From contig JAMWFC010000044.1 in NCBI GenBank assembly GCA_027475525.1, forward strand, positions 807,340-871,339: DNA of 64,000 nt, in the 5' to 3' direction. Below the pieces are notes generated by a model. That model was not told the DNA's origin. It did not search any database and saw only the letters and a program-made list of their open reading frames with translations. Below, piece by piece: positions 1-9,754 of this stretch. Source of the stretch: Macrolepiota albuminosa. Taxonomy: Eukaryota > Basidiomycota > Agaricomycetes > Agaricales > Agaricaceae. The translations under genes and the position numbers were made by a program. The stretch's first letter is position 1. The number at the start of each line of letters is the position of its first letter.

Positions 1-150
1 AAATTCTGCATAAATCATGTAAAATACTCTCACATTGTAGCTGCAGATCTCATCTAGGATTATATAATTTAAATTGAAACTGATGGAGTAATAGTCATTT
101 TAAAATATTCACTCATTGAGACACTTTTTTGAGCATCTCTAACTTTGCAA
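1..150 (+). repeat. Left terminal inverted repeat (partial)
   Basis: It matches the reverse complement of the right repeat, including the ataaatcatgtaaaatact segment and the internal gacacttttttga block at about 120-133. The outermost part is missing because the window begins inside it. Confidence 0.85.
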
Positions 151-270
151 GTATATCTCTATTCTACTCAGAAATAAAGAGTAAGTTGCATGTGGGAATA
201 TAAACCAAGTCATGTGACCATGTTTAGATATATTTGGGAGTGGTTCACATCTTGGCCTTCAACTACTATC

Positions 271-1287
271 ATGAAAGTTACTCCTCCTGCACAACACTCT
301 GCTATTGCTTCTCTTCTTGCTGAAGGGTATTCTCTGTGCCAAATTGAGACTAAAACTAGTCTAGGGAAGTCTACTATTGGGAGTATTAGTAAAGAGTTGG
401 AGGTAGACAAGGAAAACCACTTTAGAGACCATCCTCTAAGCTTACTCCATGTGATAAACAGGTTATTATTTGACAAATTTCAACTAGGAGACTTTATGCA
501 GCTGTCCAGGCTATCAATTTTATCAACAACATCATTTCCAACCCTATCTCTCTTCAGACTGTCTAGAATGTGCTGAAGAATAAGAGGTATTAGTCTGTTA
601 TAAAGAAGAAAGTTCCTATGCTTAAAGCTAAACATTGGCAACTACAACTTAAATGGGCTTGGGAGCATCAGAACTGGACTGTGGAGGACTGAAAAAGGAT
701 ATTGTAGACAAATAAAAGAAAGATCAACAGGATTGGGTCAGATGAGAAGCAGTATGTGTAGAAGCTATGAGAGGAAAGCATTTCAGACCCCTACTGTGAA
801 GCATGGAGGAGGGAATAATCTTATGGTATAGGGCTGTATGGGTTGGAATGGGGTAGGAAAGCTGGTAAAGGTGGTAGAGATCATAGATGCAGAGCAGTAC
901 TGTGAAGTTTTAGATGATGGAGCAAAAGAAAACTTTAAGAAGTTGGAGATGGAGGAGGGTGCCTGCTATTTTGAACAGGACAATGACTCCAAACACAACT
1001 CCAAGAGGGCTGACAAGTGGTTTGAAGACAACAACTTTGATGTCCTCTGGTGGACAGCTCAATCTCCTGATCTCAATCCTATTGAACACCTCTTAGGAGT
1101 ATCTCAAGGAGTGGCTTAAGCAGTACAGAATACCTCCTCATAGTATGCATGAATTGTGGGAGAGGGTTGAAAAGGAGTGGGATAGGGTACTACCAGAAGT
1201 ATGCCAAAGACTGATAGAAAGCATGATTAGAAAGATTCAAGCAGTTATCAAGGCAAATGAAGGACATACAAAGTATACAAAGTACTA
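271..1287 (+). pseudogene. Degenerate Tc1/mariner transposase
   Basis: The reading frame is broken into pieces. From 271 an N-terminal helix-turn-helix-like segment can be read (AIASLLAEGYSLCQIE..., then a GKSTIG motif), typical of Tc1 transposase DNA-binding domains. From about 838 to 1119 a DDE-superfamily catalytic portion is readable, with QDNDSKHNSK (second catalytic Asp region) and SPDLNPIEHL, the block that precedes the last catalytic acidic residue. The pieces lie in different frames and stops interrupt the middle (about 580-830). A TAG at 1285-1287 probably marks the ancestral end. The copy is not functional but could in principle be moved in trans. Confidence 0.85.
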
Positions 1288-1294
1288 GATTCCA

Positions 1295-1514
1295 AAATTA
1301 GAGATAGTCAAAAAAGTGTCCCAATGAGTGAATATTTTAAAATGGCTATTACTCCATCAGTTTTGATTCAAATTACATAATTTTAGATGTGATCTGTAGC
1401 TACAATGCCACAGTATTTTACATGATTTATTCAAAACTTTAGGTACTTCCAATATTATATGCCAATACCATCTTTCAAAAATATAAAATATTGAGACACT
1501 TTTTTGAGCTACTG
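1295..1514 (-). repeat. Right terminal inverted repeat of the Tc1/mariner element
   Basis: This is the complete right-hand repeat, about 220 bp. The motif gacacttttttga occurs twice in each repeat unit region (near 1308-1320 reversed and 1494-1506), so the terminal repeat is itself built of a shorter repeated motif, as in the long-TIR (IR/DR-like) class of Tc1/mariner elements. Confidence 0.75.
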
Positions 1515-1543
1515 TATACTAATCAGCAGCTCTGATTAAACTG

Positions 1544-2050
1544 AATCTATGGAAAACTAATAAAGATAACTTAATATCTCAAGATAAATGCATGCATAAT
1601 ATAGATGAAAACACTCAGAAATTCTATATAAACATAATAAAGATAACTTAATATCTCAAGATAAATGTAGATGAAAACACTCAGAAATTCTATATAAACA
1701 AGTAATGTGTTACAGGAGAAAAAATTCTAAGAGGCTACTCTTAATACAATTGAAATTTGCAATTCACAAAGAGTTTTTTTCTCTTCAATAACTGAATCTA
1801 TGGAAAAATAATAAAGATAACTTAATATCTCAAGATAAATGCATGCATAATATAGATGAAAACACTCAGAAATTCTATATAAACATAATAAAGATAACTT
1901 AATATCTCAAGATAAATGCATGCATAATATAGATGAAAACACTCAGAAATTCTATATAAACATGTAATGTGTTACAGGAGAAAAAACTCTAAGAGGCTAC
2001 TCTTGATACAATTGAAACTTGCAATTCACAAAGAGTTTTTTTCTCTTCAA
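1544..2050. repeat. Two tandem copies of a ~250-bp AT-rich unit, each with an internal 77-bp repeat
   Basis: Both copies run from ctgaatctatggaaaa to gagtttttttctcttcaat (about 1544-1790 and 1793-2050). Each contains a nested repeat beginning ataataaagataacttaa. In the first copy the second nested repeat has an 11-bp deletion. In the second copy the nested repeats (1808-1884, 1885-1961) are identical with period 77. Function unknown; it flanks the transposon. Confidence 0.85.
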
Positions 2051-2795
2051 TCAATATTAACACAGCAGTTGGGTACATTGCCTGGCACATGTCAGCAAGA
2101 AAGACATTGTATGCACAGGGAGCTCACTGTTATCTGAAAAGCAACTTCATACACAGCCTTAAAGAAGTAGCTTCTGAAAGTAGATGGAGGTTCTGCTATG
2201 TTTGTCGTTAAAATAATTAACTTGATAAGTCAAAACCTGTCAGATAAGCACATTTTTTCATGTATTCGAGAGAAGCACCTGTAGAACAAAGAGCACAAGG
2301 CCTGATTCAACTAACATCACAAGTACTTTTTGCCCTAGAGTCCAATGTCCTCCAGCTTGGGAATTCCAGAGACAGGTGCGGTACCTCCTTTAAGGTGTAA
2401 TATCAATGTTGTTATTGTCATACAATGATACATGCCTTCATAACGACATACCATAGTTTATAGAATATGATGGCTGTCGACAAAACATTTGTGGCAAGTG
2501 ATAAGGAAGTGGAAGTTTCTGGGCCCCAAAAAAGGGGGCTCCTTGGATTGTTTGATACCAATGACCCAGAATTGGTAAAGATTAATCCGAGAAAAACAAA
2601 GGATGTAACTGAATGTCACATAAGATGAGAGAAAGAACAGATGATTTTATAAGAACACACCACACGTTCCAAGTAGCGTCGCAAATGGACAGATCATCAG
2701 CCATCGCTGGTCAAAGCTTATTCCCCATGTTCTCCACAAAATGGTTATATCATTTACAATAAGCTGCATGGACCAGAAGTCAGCTCAGAGCAAAT
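2051..2795. other. Intergenic, no gene recognised
   Basis: Base composition changes here from CpG-free AT-rich sequence to ordinary genic DNA (first CpGs near 2203 and 2266). I see no convincing coding frame, RNA gene or repeat. Confidence 0.5.
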
Positions 2796-3363
2796 TCAAT
2801 AATCAAGTTTGTGAATCACGATCAGAGAAAAAGCACATTCACATATCATCTTGTATGTCTTCTGGCTCAATTCAACAGACACCAGCATTCCATTGGCATT
2901 GAACGGAATTTTAATTGTGACCAATCCCGTGTGTATTGCACCTCTCAACATACCGTAATAAGCAGCAACGTACAACGCGGCGAGAACAAAAGCAACAGAT
3001 ACGGCAATGAACATGGTCCAGGCCACACGTGGCTTTGTATCCTTTCGTCTGTCATTTGATGGTTTAGAAAAGACTAGAGTTCTAGGAAGTCACAATTACG
3101 AACACAAAGGCCTGAAGATACATTATGAACAGACCGCCTCCAATGCCTGTGTAGCAAATATCAGGTCAGCTTAGGAGCTTTTGCTTGTGAAGGCTGAGGA
3201 ATTTGGTACCACAAAACAGCGCGGACGCTGCCAAGCCAGTAATGTCCCAGAGCAGAGTAAGGCCTCCAGCAGTGGCATAAAGCCTTTCGTCGTTGGTTAG
3301 CATTCCCAATCGTTGGAGTTGGAACAATGTGTGGATCAATAATGGAGTCGCTGATTTGACCAT
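2796..3363 (-). CDS. Small multi-pass membrane protein, unrecognised
   Basis: Three exons are proposed on the minus strand: 3363-3210, 3146-3100 and about 3041-2796, giving about 148 residues. The first join is well supported (phase 1, GTACCA donor, ACAG acceptor, and the hydrophobic helix GLAASALFCGIGGGLFIMYL runs across it). The second join is less sure: the donor GTAATT is in phase 0, but the in-phase acceptor is AAAG, while the better ACAG at about 3049 is out of phase. The product would have three or four membrane helices, the last being WTMFIAVSVAFVLAALYVAA. No domain recognised. The start is the first ATG of the frame (3363). It could also be the end of a longer gene. Confidence 0.5.
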
Positions 3364-4439
3364 TATTTATGCCGTCGAACGAGGCACGATATGTGAAGAC
3401 CCAGAGTAAAGGAAAGAGATCAGAGATGGTTCAGGGATCGCGATTGGTTACAAGGTTGGCATGCCAGAATGGTTGTTGCTGCACATCCTGCAGCCGAATT
3501 GTGTTCTGAAGGTACCTTTGCTCCAATTTCCAATTTGTTAGTCGCATCAACATCATGATTCAAATCCGGTGGGCGTTGTTTACGTGTTCTGCCACTGTCT
3601 GTCAGTGCACATTCCCGTTACAACGGAATACTTATATGGTCAGAAACCTGGGTTAGGCGCCGTTCCCAACCGACGGGTGGAGGCATGCCGGTGGTGTTTT
3701 CCCAAATTAAATAAATTCAAAATTGTGACTATTGGTCATTGAAAGGATCGTTTCAAGACTTTTGTGGTCATCATTATAATCAGAATGATGGCTTTGAGTT
3801 GCGAGGAAAGTATTTCTTTCTGCATAAATCATGAGGTGAGTGAGATCCATCAGACATACTGAGCTATGGCTTCTGGAGGCAACAGTCATTGCAAAGATCA
3901 TGATGCATCAGAATTTCGAACTTGTTAAAAAATTGCTGCTTTGAGCTGTTAAGCGTTAGATAAATCCATTTAACATCTTCAGCTGCGCTTGAAAGGTATA
4001 CAAAGAACATGATGAAAAGAACGATCAAGGTAGTGATTATGATCATCTTTTCAACAGGGGGGGACCGAATTTGGCTGTCAAATTAGACCAAGGGTTGAGC
4101 GCTAGCCACTGCTCCCGAGGATTTATATGGTGATCAATCATGATGTACACACAGACCCTCAGGCAGCATGAATCGCGCTTAGTCACATGGCCCTCAAAGC
4201 CAATTATTTTGACATAGAGTAATGGCCTTAAAGCCCAGTAAAAAGTCAGTATGGGGAAAACGAAAGCAGGAAATCGGCGCTCGTTGACCAATGGGGGTTA
4301 CCGATTACCGATAGCGAGCGGAGTTTTAACTTTGAAGTCCCATATCTATAATATATGGGACGACCGTTTCGTGGGAATTGATTGATTAGTCAGTTTTGAC
4401 AGTTTCTGACTAAGGCTGACAAAGGCTGACCAAGAACCT
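3364..4439. other. Intergenic, only short unconvincing frames
   Basis: Several 60-80 codon frames lie on the minus strand (about 3707-4291), one beginning with a hydrophobic stretch (about 4046), but none shows a domain, splice structure or clear start. The sequence tctataatatatgggacgacc at about 4345 recurs in altered form at about 5232, just after the first repeat element, so this may be the edge of that element. Confidence 0.4.
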
Positions 4440-4679
4440 TCCTTTTAGGGTAATAGCATAAGAGTTGGCTCATTTCAGCATTAGAAATGCTTAGAAAATT
4501 CAGATAAAATCACTGAAAAATCAGAAAAAATTCGAGGCCTACTGATACACTGACTTGAGTTTTTCTGAGATTTATAAATGCTTAAAGAAATCTGAAAAAT
4601 TCAAGAAAAATTCAATTTAGCTTACAATAATGCTCTGAGAGTTGAGGCAAACTGGGATTGAGCACTGAGTGGTGGAAGA

Positions 4680-5028
4680 CCGAGGCCTTAACCGAACGAA
4701 GTGAGGTTGAGGCTGGGATTAAGCATTGAGTTGTGAAAACCGAGGCCTTAACCGAACGAAGTGAGGTTGAGGCTGGGATTAAGCATTGAGTTGTGAAAAC
4801 CGAGGCCTTAACCGAACGAAGTGAGGTTGAGGCTGGGATTAAGCATTGAGTTGTGAAAACCGAGGCCTTAACCGAACGAAGTGAGGTTGAGGCTGGGATT
4901 AAGCATTGAGTTGTGAAAACCGAGGCCTTAACCGAACGAAGTGAGGTTGAGGCTGGGATTAAGCATTGAGTTGTGAAAACCGAGGCCTTAACCGAACGAA
5001 GTGAGGTTGAGGCTGGGATTAAGCACTG
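4680..5028 (+). repeat. 60-bp tandem array, six units
   Basis: Consecutive 60-base lines are identical (period exactly 60). Each unit contains ccttaaccgaacgaagtgagg, whose ends ccttaacc and ggttgagg can pair as a hairpin stem. Upstream, one half unit (gggattgagcactgag, about 4653) is diverged. The last unit changes at its 3' end into the linker. Confidence 0.95.
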
Positions 5029-5090
5029 AGTTCTCTATACATACTTGGAGCCCTAACCGAACGAAGTGAGGTTAGGGTGGAGGCTTAGTT

Positions 5091-5244
5091 GGGGGGGGTT
5101 TGGGGGCGAAGCCCCCAACGAGCTACGAAATTCGTGCCGAAGGCACGAATCGTAGCTCGTCTATATAGGGGGGGGTTTGGGGGCGAAGCCCCCAACGAGC
5201 TACGAAATTCGTGCCGAAGGCACGAATCGTAGCTCATCTATATA
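5091..5244 (+). repeat. Two 77-bp G-rich hairpin units, tail of element A
   Basis: Each unit begins ggggggggtttggggg and contains two perfect hairpins: ttgggggc-gaa-gcccccaa and, next to it, a stem around gtgcc-gaa-ggcac extended by cgagctacga/tcgtagctcg. The two units have period 77 and differ by one base (5159 g, 5236 a). The G-runs could also form a quadruplex with the neighbouring unit. Confidence 0.85.
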
Positions 5245-5472
5245 TTATGGGACAACCCGTGTGAACTTCATCCTTTTTTGGCACTGCTGACCTAAGATTT
5301 GTCAGAATATCAAAATCTTAGCTAATCTTTGTCAGCAGCTTATCAAATAAGCTGACTTTGAAATTGTGGCTGTGCACATCAGATTTTCGGCTCTTTCCAT
5401 TGTTTAGCATTAATTTGCATGATACACATGTTCTGCAATCATTTTTGTTTTTTTGTTGGTTCCTCTCTTTAT

Positions 5473-5801
5473 CACTGGGTGCAGGAATGATATTTTTTGC
5501 CAAAACAATGTAAAAATACAGTGAAAATAATGCAATTAAGTTCAGATTTTTATTTAAATCTTTCTGTCAAAATTATTAAAAAAATATTGTAATTAGATTT
5601 TGAATGACACTTGATCTAATGCTCTCAAAGGTATTGGAGGGACTATATTGGTCATTTTTAAGCCTAAGAACCAGAACTAGCTTCCTGTGGCAATTTTTCT
5701 TATTTTTCTAAGTTCAGTCAAAATGTTTTGTAACAAAACTATTTAAATCAAATTCTGAAATTAATTGGATTACAAAAGAATGTCATTCTCTGCACCCAAT
5801 G
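5473..5801. mobile_element. MITE-like inverted-repeat element between the two arrays
   Basis: The segment starts cactgggtgcagg and ends ctgcacccaatg. The two ends are imperfect inverted repeats over about 28 bp, followed inward by caaaa-type matches. TA dinucleotides flank both ends (5469-5472 and 5802-5803), as in mariner-derived MITEs. At 329 bp it is AT-rich and has no reading frame. It lies in the stretch between element copies A and B. Confidence 0.55.
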
Positions 5802-6253
5802 TATGTATGTCCTGAGCATATTTTATTGAAGATTCATATAGTGCAAAGTTAATAAATTAATGTTTTATATATTAAACAATGTAATGTTAATATTTGAATG
5901 AGTTGAAGTCAAATTTGAGCTCAATTTCTTGCACCGAAAAAAGTAAGGTTGAGATTGTATTTGAGCTTTTAACTACTCAGAACATAAAATATCAACAAAT
6001 TAATAATAGTATTGAAGTTGAATTTAAGACTTGAGTTGAAAAACAAAAAGATTGAACAAAGAATTGTCTTTTTAGTATGTTTTCCAGTAGATCTTGGTAG
6101 AAAATACTCAAAAACTTCCAGAAAAATCAATGAAAAATCAGAAAAAACTTAAAGGCTACTGATACACTGATTTTTTTAAGAGTGATAAATGTTTAAAAAA
6201 TCTGAAAAATTCAATTCAGCTTACAATAATACTTTGACAAGTTTGTACCGAGT

Positions 6254-7395
6254 GCCTTAACCGAACGAAGTGAGGTTGAGGCCGGGATTGAGCACTGAGT
6301 TGGGAAATACCGAGGCCTTAACCGAACGAAGTGAGGTTGAGGCCGGGATTGAGCACTGAGTTGGGAAATACCGAGGCCTTAACCGAACGAAGTGAGGTTG
6401 AGGCCGGGATTGAGCACTGAGTTGGGAAATACCGAGGCCTTAACCGAACGAAGTGAGGTTGAGGCCGGGATTGAGCACTGAGTTGGGAAATACCGAGGCC
6501 TTAACCGAACGAAGTGAGGTTGAGGCCGGGATTGAGCACTGAGTTGGGAAATACCGAGGCCTTAACCGAACGAAGTGAGGTTGAGGCCGGGATTGAGCAC
6601 TGAGTTGGGAAATACCGAGGCCTTAACCGAACGAAGTGAGGTTGAGGCCGGGATTGAGCACTGAGTTGGGAAATACCGAGGCCTTAACCGAACGAAGTGA
6701 GGTTGAGGCCGGGATTGAGCACTGAGTTGGGAAATACCGAGGCCTTAACCGAACGAAGTGAGGTTGAGGCCGGGATTGAGCACTGAGTTGGGAAATACCG
6801 AGGCCTTAACCGAACGAAGTGAGGTTGAGGCCGGGATTGAGCACTGAGTTGGGAAATACCGAGGCCTTAACCGAACGAAGTGAGGTTGAGGCCGGGATTG
6901 AGCACTGAGTTGGGAAATACCGAGGCCTTAACCGAACGAAGTGAGGTTGAGGCCGGGATTGAGCACTGAGTTGGGAAATACCGAGGCCTTAACCGAACGA
7001 AGTGAGGTTGAGGCCGGGATTGAGCACTGAGTTGGGAAATACCGAGGCCTTAACCGAACGAAGTGAGGTTGAGGCCGGGATTGAGCACTGAGTTGGGAAA
7101 TACCGAGGCCTTAACCGAACGAAGTGAGGTTGAGGCCGGGATTGAGCACTGAGTTGGGAAATACCGAGGCCTTAACCGAACGAAGTGAGGTTGAGGCCGG
7201 GATTGAGCACTGAGTTGGGAAATACCGAGGCCTTAACCGAACGAAGTGAGGTTGAGGCCGGGATTGAGCACTGAGTTGGGAAATACCGAGGCCTTAACCG
7301 AACGAAGTGAGGTTGAGGCCGGGATTGAGCACTGAGTTGGGAAATACCGAGGCCTTAACCGAACGAAGTGAGGTTGAGGCCAGGATTGAGCACTG
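6254..7395 (+). repeat. 61-bp tandem array, nineteen units
   Basis: The word gccgggattg recurs every 61 bases from 6281, and the last unit (gccaggattg) is at 7379. The distance of 1098 is 18 x 61, giving 19 units. Internal units are identical as far as I can see; only the edge units vary. Each unit has about four CpGs in otherwise CpG-poor surroundings. There are no unique spacers. Confidence 0.97.
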
Positions 7396-7509
7396 ACTTG
7401 AGAAATACATACTTGGAGCCTTAACCGAACGAAGTGAGGTTAAGGTGGAGGCTGAATTACTTATACATACTTGGAGCCCTAACCGAACGAAGTGAGGTTA
7501 GGGTGGAGG

Positions 7510-7663
7510 CTTAGTTGGGGGGGGTTTGGGGGCGAAGCCCCCAACGAGATGCTAGCTGCGTGCCGAAGGCACGCAGCGCAGCTCGTCTTAGTTGGGGGGG
7601 GTTTGGGGGCGAAGCCCCCAACGAGATGCTAGCTGCGTGCCGAAGGCACGCAGCGCAGCTCGT
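7510..7663 (+). repeat. Two identical 77-bp G-rich hairpin units, tail of element B
   Basis: The two adjacent copies (7510-7586, 7587-7663) are identical. Each has the ggggggggtttggggg start, the ttgggggc-gaa-gcccccaa hairpin and a second hairpin with loop gaa around gcgtgcc/ggcacgc. The exact 77-bp period is shared with the suspected assembly duplications elsewhere, so the true copy number here may be one. Confidence 0.8.
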
Positions 7664-7705
7664 GCTCCATTAGTTTACGGTCGAGATCCTTGCCAGCCTT
7701 GGCGC

Positions 7706-7728
7706 TTACGTCATAGGATTATATAAGG
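7706..7728 (+). promoter_or_regulatory. Core promoter of the TenA-like gene: bZIP-type site and TATA box
   Basis: TTACGTCA at 7706-7713 matches the CRE/ATF-type bZIP site. TATATAAGG follows at 7720-7728, about 85 bp before the start codon. A short run of gttcagc/gctcagc repeats follows in the likely leader. The site starts only about 40 bp after the hairpin tail of repeat element B. Confidence 0.55.
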
Positions 7729-7811
7729 GGTGCCTAAGGTTCCTGTACACTTCAGTACACCATTCGACGTTCAGCGTTCAGCGCTCAGCTTATACCTGAC
7801 ATTATATATAT

Positions 7812-8591
7812 ATGGACCCTACAGTCTCTAACGTGACAATAACGTCGCATCTTCTATCTTTGTCTCTAACTCTCTATTCCCGTGCGACCAAAGGACATCC
7901 GTTTCTCATTTCTGCAGCCAAAAACAATATAAGTAATAGCCTTCTATCCCTTTGGTTATCGCAGGACCGTATCTACGCTTCACAGGCTTATCCACGCTTC
8001 ATTGGAGCATTGGTGTCTCATATACCGCTCCGGCCGACCGTTCTGAGCGTGTCAGGAGTGCCGGATCATTCGCAGCGTATCTTGAAGATTCTTTCCTATT
8101 CACTGCAGAACGTTGTGCGTGAGGTCGGGTTCTTTGATGATACTTCAAAGCAGTGGCAGCTAGATTTGGCACAATGGAAGGAGAGGAGAGGGACAAAAAA
8201 CTACACTGCTGAAATGGCTCGGATTTCCGGTACTGGAAAAGTTGAGGAGGGTCTGCTGTTTTTATGGGCCATGGAAAAGGTGAATAATGAGTATGCATGT
8301 ATCAATCGGAACACTGATGCAACGCGTTAGGTTTATCTGGACGTGTGGTCCGCTGTGGATGAGGCCTTGACATCGGCCAACAGCCCTCCTTCTGCATTGA
8401 AGTCATTAGCAAAAAACTGGAGCACCGCCGAATTCAAAGATTTTGTGGATGACCTTGCCTCTTTAGTTGACGATATCTATCGAAATCTTGACCGTAACGC
8501 GTGGATAATTGCAGAAGACGTCTGGAGACGAGTTCTTGAACTCGAAGAGGATTTCTGGCCTGGCCTTGAAGAAGGGAAAGACATGTATTAA
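7812..8591 (+). CDS. TenA/THI-4-like (heme-oxygenase-fold) protein
   Basis: Two exons, 7812-8279 and 8331-8591, give 242 residues. The 51-bp intron has a GTGAAT donor and a TTAG acceptor, and the helix reads AMEKVYLDVWSAVDEA across the join. The sequence looks all-helical, with Trp- and Glu-rich segments near the C terminus (AWIIAEDVWRRVLELEEDFW) typical of the TenA/PQQC-like superfamily of basidiomycete proteins. In bacteria TenA hydrolyses aminopyrimidines in thiamin salvage. The fungal branch is mostly uncharacterised, and I cannot see the catalytic cysteine with certainty, so thiamin function is not claimed. A TATA box lies 85 bp upstream. Confidence 0.65.
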
Positions 8592-9754
8592 GTCTTCAGG
8601 TTTTCGTTGCCCTGCTTCATGAGGTAGGAGAGATCAAATTCCGATCTTTTATTCTACATGTCTAGATATCCTAAAATCTAAATTTACCCCAGCACAATTC
8701 AGCTCCTGCTAGTGTTTTGTACGCAGCTAGCGATTTGCTAAACTTATTTGCCAATTACTATGAATTCTTCCGTGCCTAGGCCTTTGCCGGATCTCGATTC
8801 TCCGTTCTGTTAATTCCACCCTTAAACTCCTGAGTGTTGGCTACGCCGCTTGTTCCACCCGGAACTTGCATCTGTATTGTACACGTCGTTCAAGGGTTCA
8901 GACGATGTCCTCCATGAATCTCCGCCGCTGTCTCACTCATGTAAAAGCCGGGTCTGTAAGTTGATCAATGAGCTGATCCCAACATAATAGGTGATAGTAA
9001 CAGGTAACCGCCACAATACGATGTCTGTTGAGATAATTACATTAAATATAGATTGTTTTATTCGGAATTATTTTTCGAGTCAATAGGAAGGCTGTTGTCT
9101 ATTTTAAAAAGCTTGGTAAGACAATGTCTGAATCCTTACATAATCACGAATGGGCGAGTCAACTGAAGATTACTATTCGAAGGGTAAGAAGAACATATGT
9201 TCCTGGGAGATGCGCATGTGCATGTTACAGCGTGTATTTTCCAATGACGCGCCTCACTTTGCGTAAATAATTAGGGGACGAGAATTCAGATACTTATCAG
9301 CCGTCGGAACGAGTTGAGACAATGACGCCACCATCAGTGGCGCTCCTATTCAGTCGTATTGAGTCCGTACTCCCGATCGTGTGTAGACGATCATGGAAGC
9401 GCACAATCTGCGGACACTATCTAATTGTGAATCATAACGTGGTTCGCAATGAATCCCGGTCCTTATGCCGCGTTTGCCGCTAGGCGCTTTCACACGACTA
9501 TTCGGAGGTGATCGAGTATTATAGAGCCTAGACATTATAGATTAGAAATGGGTCATGAAGGGGCATTCACTCCTCTCTCATCTTCCAGAGCACAGTTTCT
9601 CGTCTTGGCCGCCCTCGTAAGTGTAAACTGTCTTGGGAGTTGTAATTTATTCTGTGAACACCAAACGTTGCGCCTTATCCACATGTTTCTGTTTTCCGGT
9701 CTTAGACATTCAACATTGTCAATCGCAGTCTGACACCCTTCTTGCAGGCCACAC
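8592..9754. other. Intergenic, no gene recognised
   Basis: This 1.2-kb stretch separates two plus-strand genes. Only short frames without family features occur. The last 200 bp, with a pyrimidine-rich run and TTGCAG just before 9755, may be 5' leader of the kinase gene with a leader intron. Confidence 0.4.

Larger units (their letters stand above)
1..1514 (+). mobile_element. Tc1/mariner-type transposon, left end outside window
   Basis: The first bases of the window and the segment near 1295-1514 are long inverted repeats of one another, at high identity over at least 135 bp. The right repeat continues to an outer end reading GCTACTG followed by TA at 1515-1516, the usual TA target duplication of Tc1/mariner elements. 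The left copy is already inside its repeat at base 1, so about 75 bp of the element lie upstream. Between the repeats is a broken transposase. The element has no CpG that I could find, as expected for a silenced, methylated copy. Confidence 0.85.
4440..5250 (+). repeat. Repeat element copy A: AT-rich leader, 60-bp array, hairpin tail
   Basis: The leader (about 4460-4640) contains gaaaaatcagaaaaaa, ctactgatacactga and ttagcttacaataat, all repeated at about 6120-6235 in copy B. An array of six 60-bp units follows (4680-5028), then a linker carrying ccctaaccgaacgaagtg, then two 77-bp G-rich hairpin units. The order and orientation match copy B, so both derive from one element. No coding capacity seen. 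Confidence 0.8.
6090..7663 (+). repeat. Repeat element copy B: AT-rich leader, 61-bp array of 19 units, hairpin tail
   Basis: It has the same architecture and orientation as copy A, with a longer array. The leader at about 6120-6235 aligns with 4500-4625 in short conserved blocks separated by indels. The linker has two versions of the gagcc(c/t)taaccgaacgaag segment (about 7419 and 7475). The tail ends about 150 bp upstream of the TenA-like gene. Confidence 0.85.

Noticed and set aside
3707..4291. Three consecutive minus-strand frames of 60-82 codons
   Set aside because: One has a hydrophobic start, but no splice sites join them and no family features appear.
4680..7395. CRISPR-like regular repeats
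   Set aside because: The arrays have no unique spacers; the whole 60/61-bp unit is repeated. The surroundings are eukaryotic.
5049..7495. Telomere-like ccctaacc words
   Set aside because: They occur once per linker as one arm of a hairpin with ggttaggg, not in tandem, so they are not telomeric repeats.
9548..9733. Small plus-strand frame just before the kinase
   Set aside because: Probably kinase 5' leader; it has no domain and ends before the kinase start.
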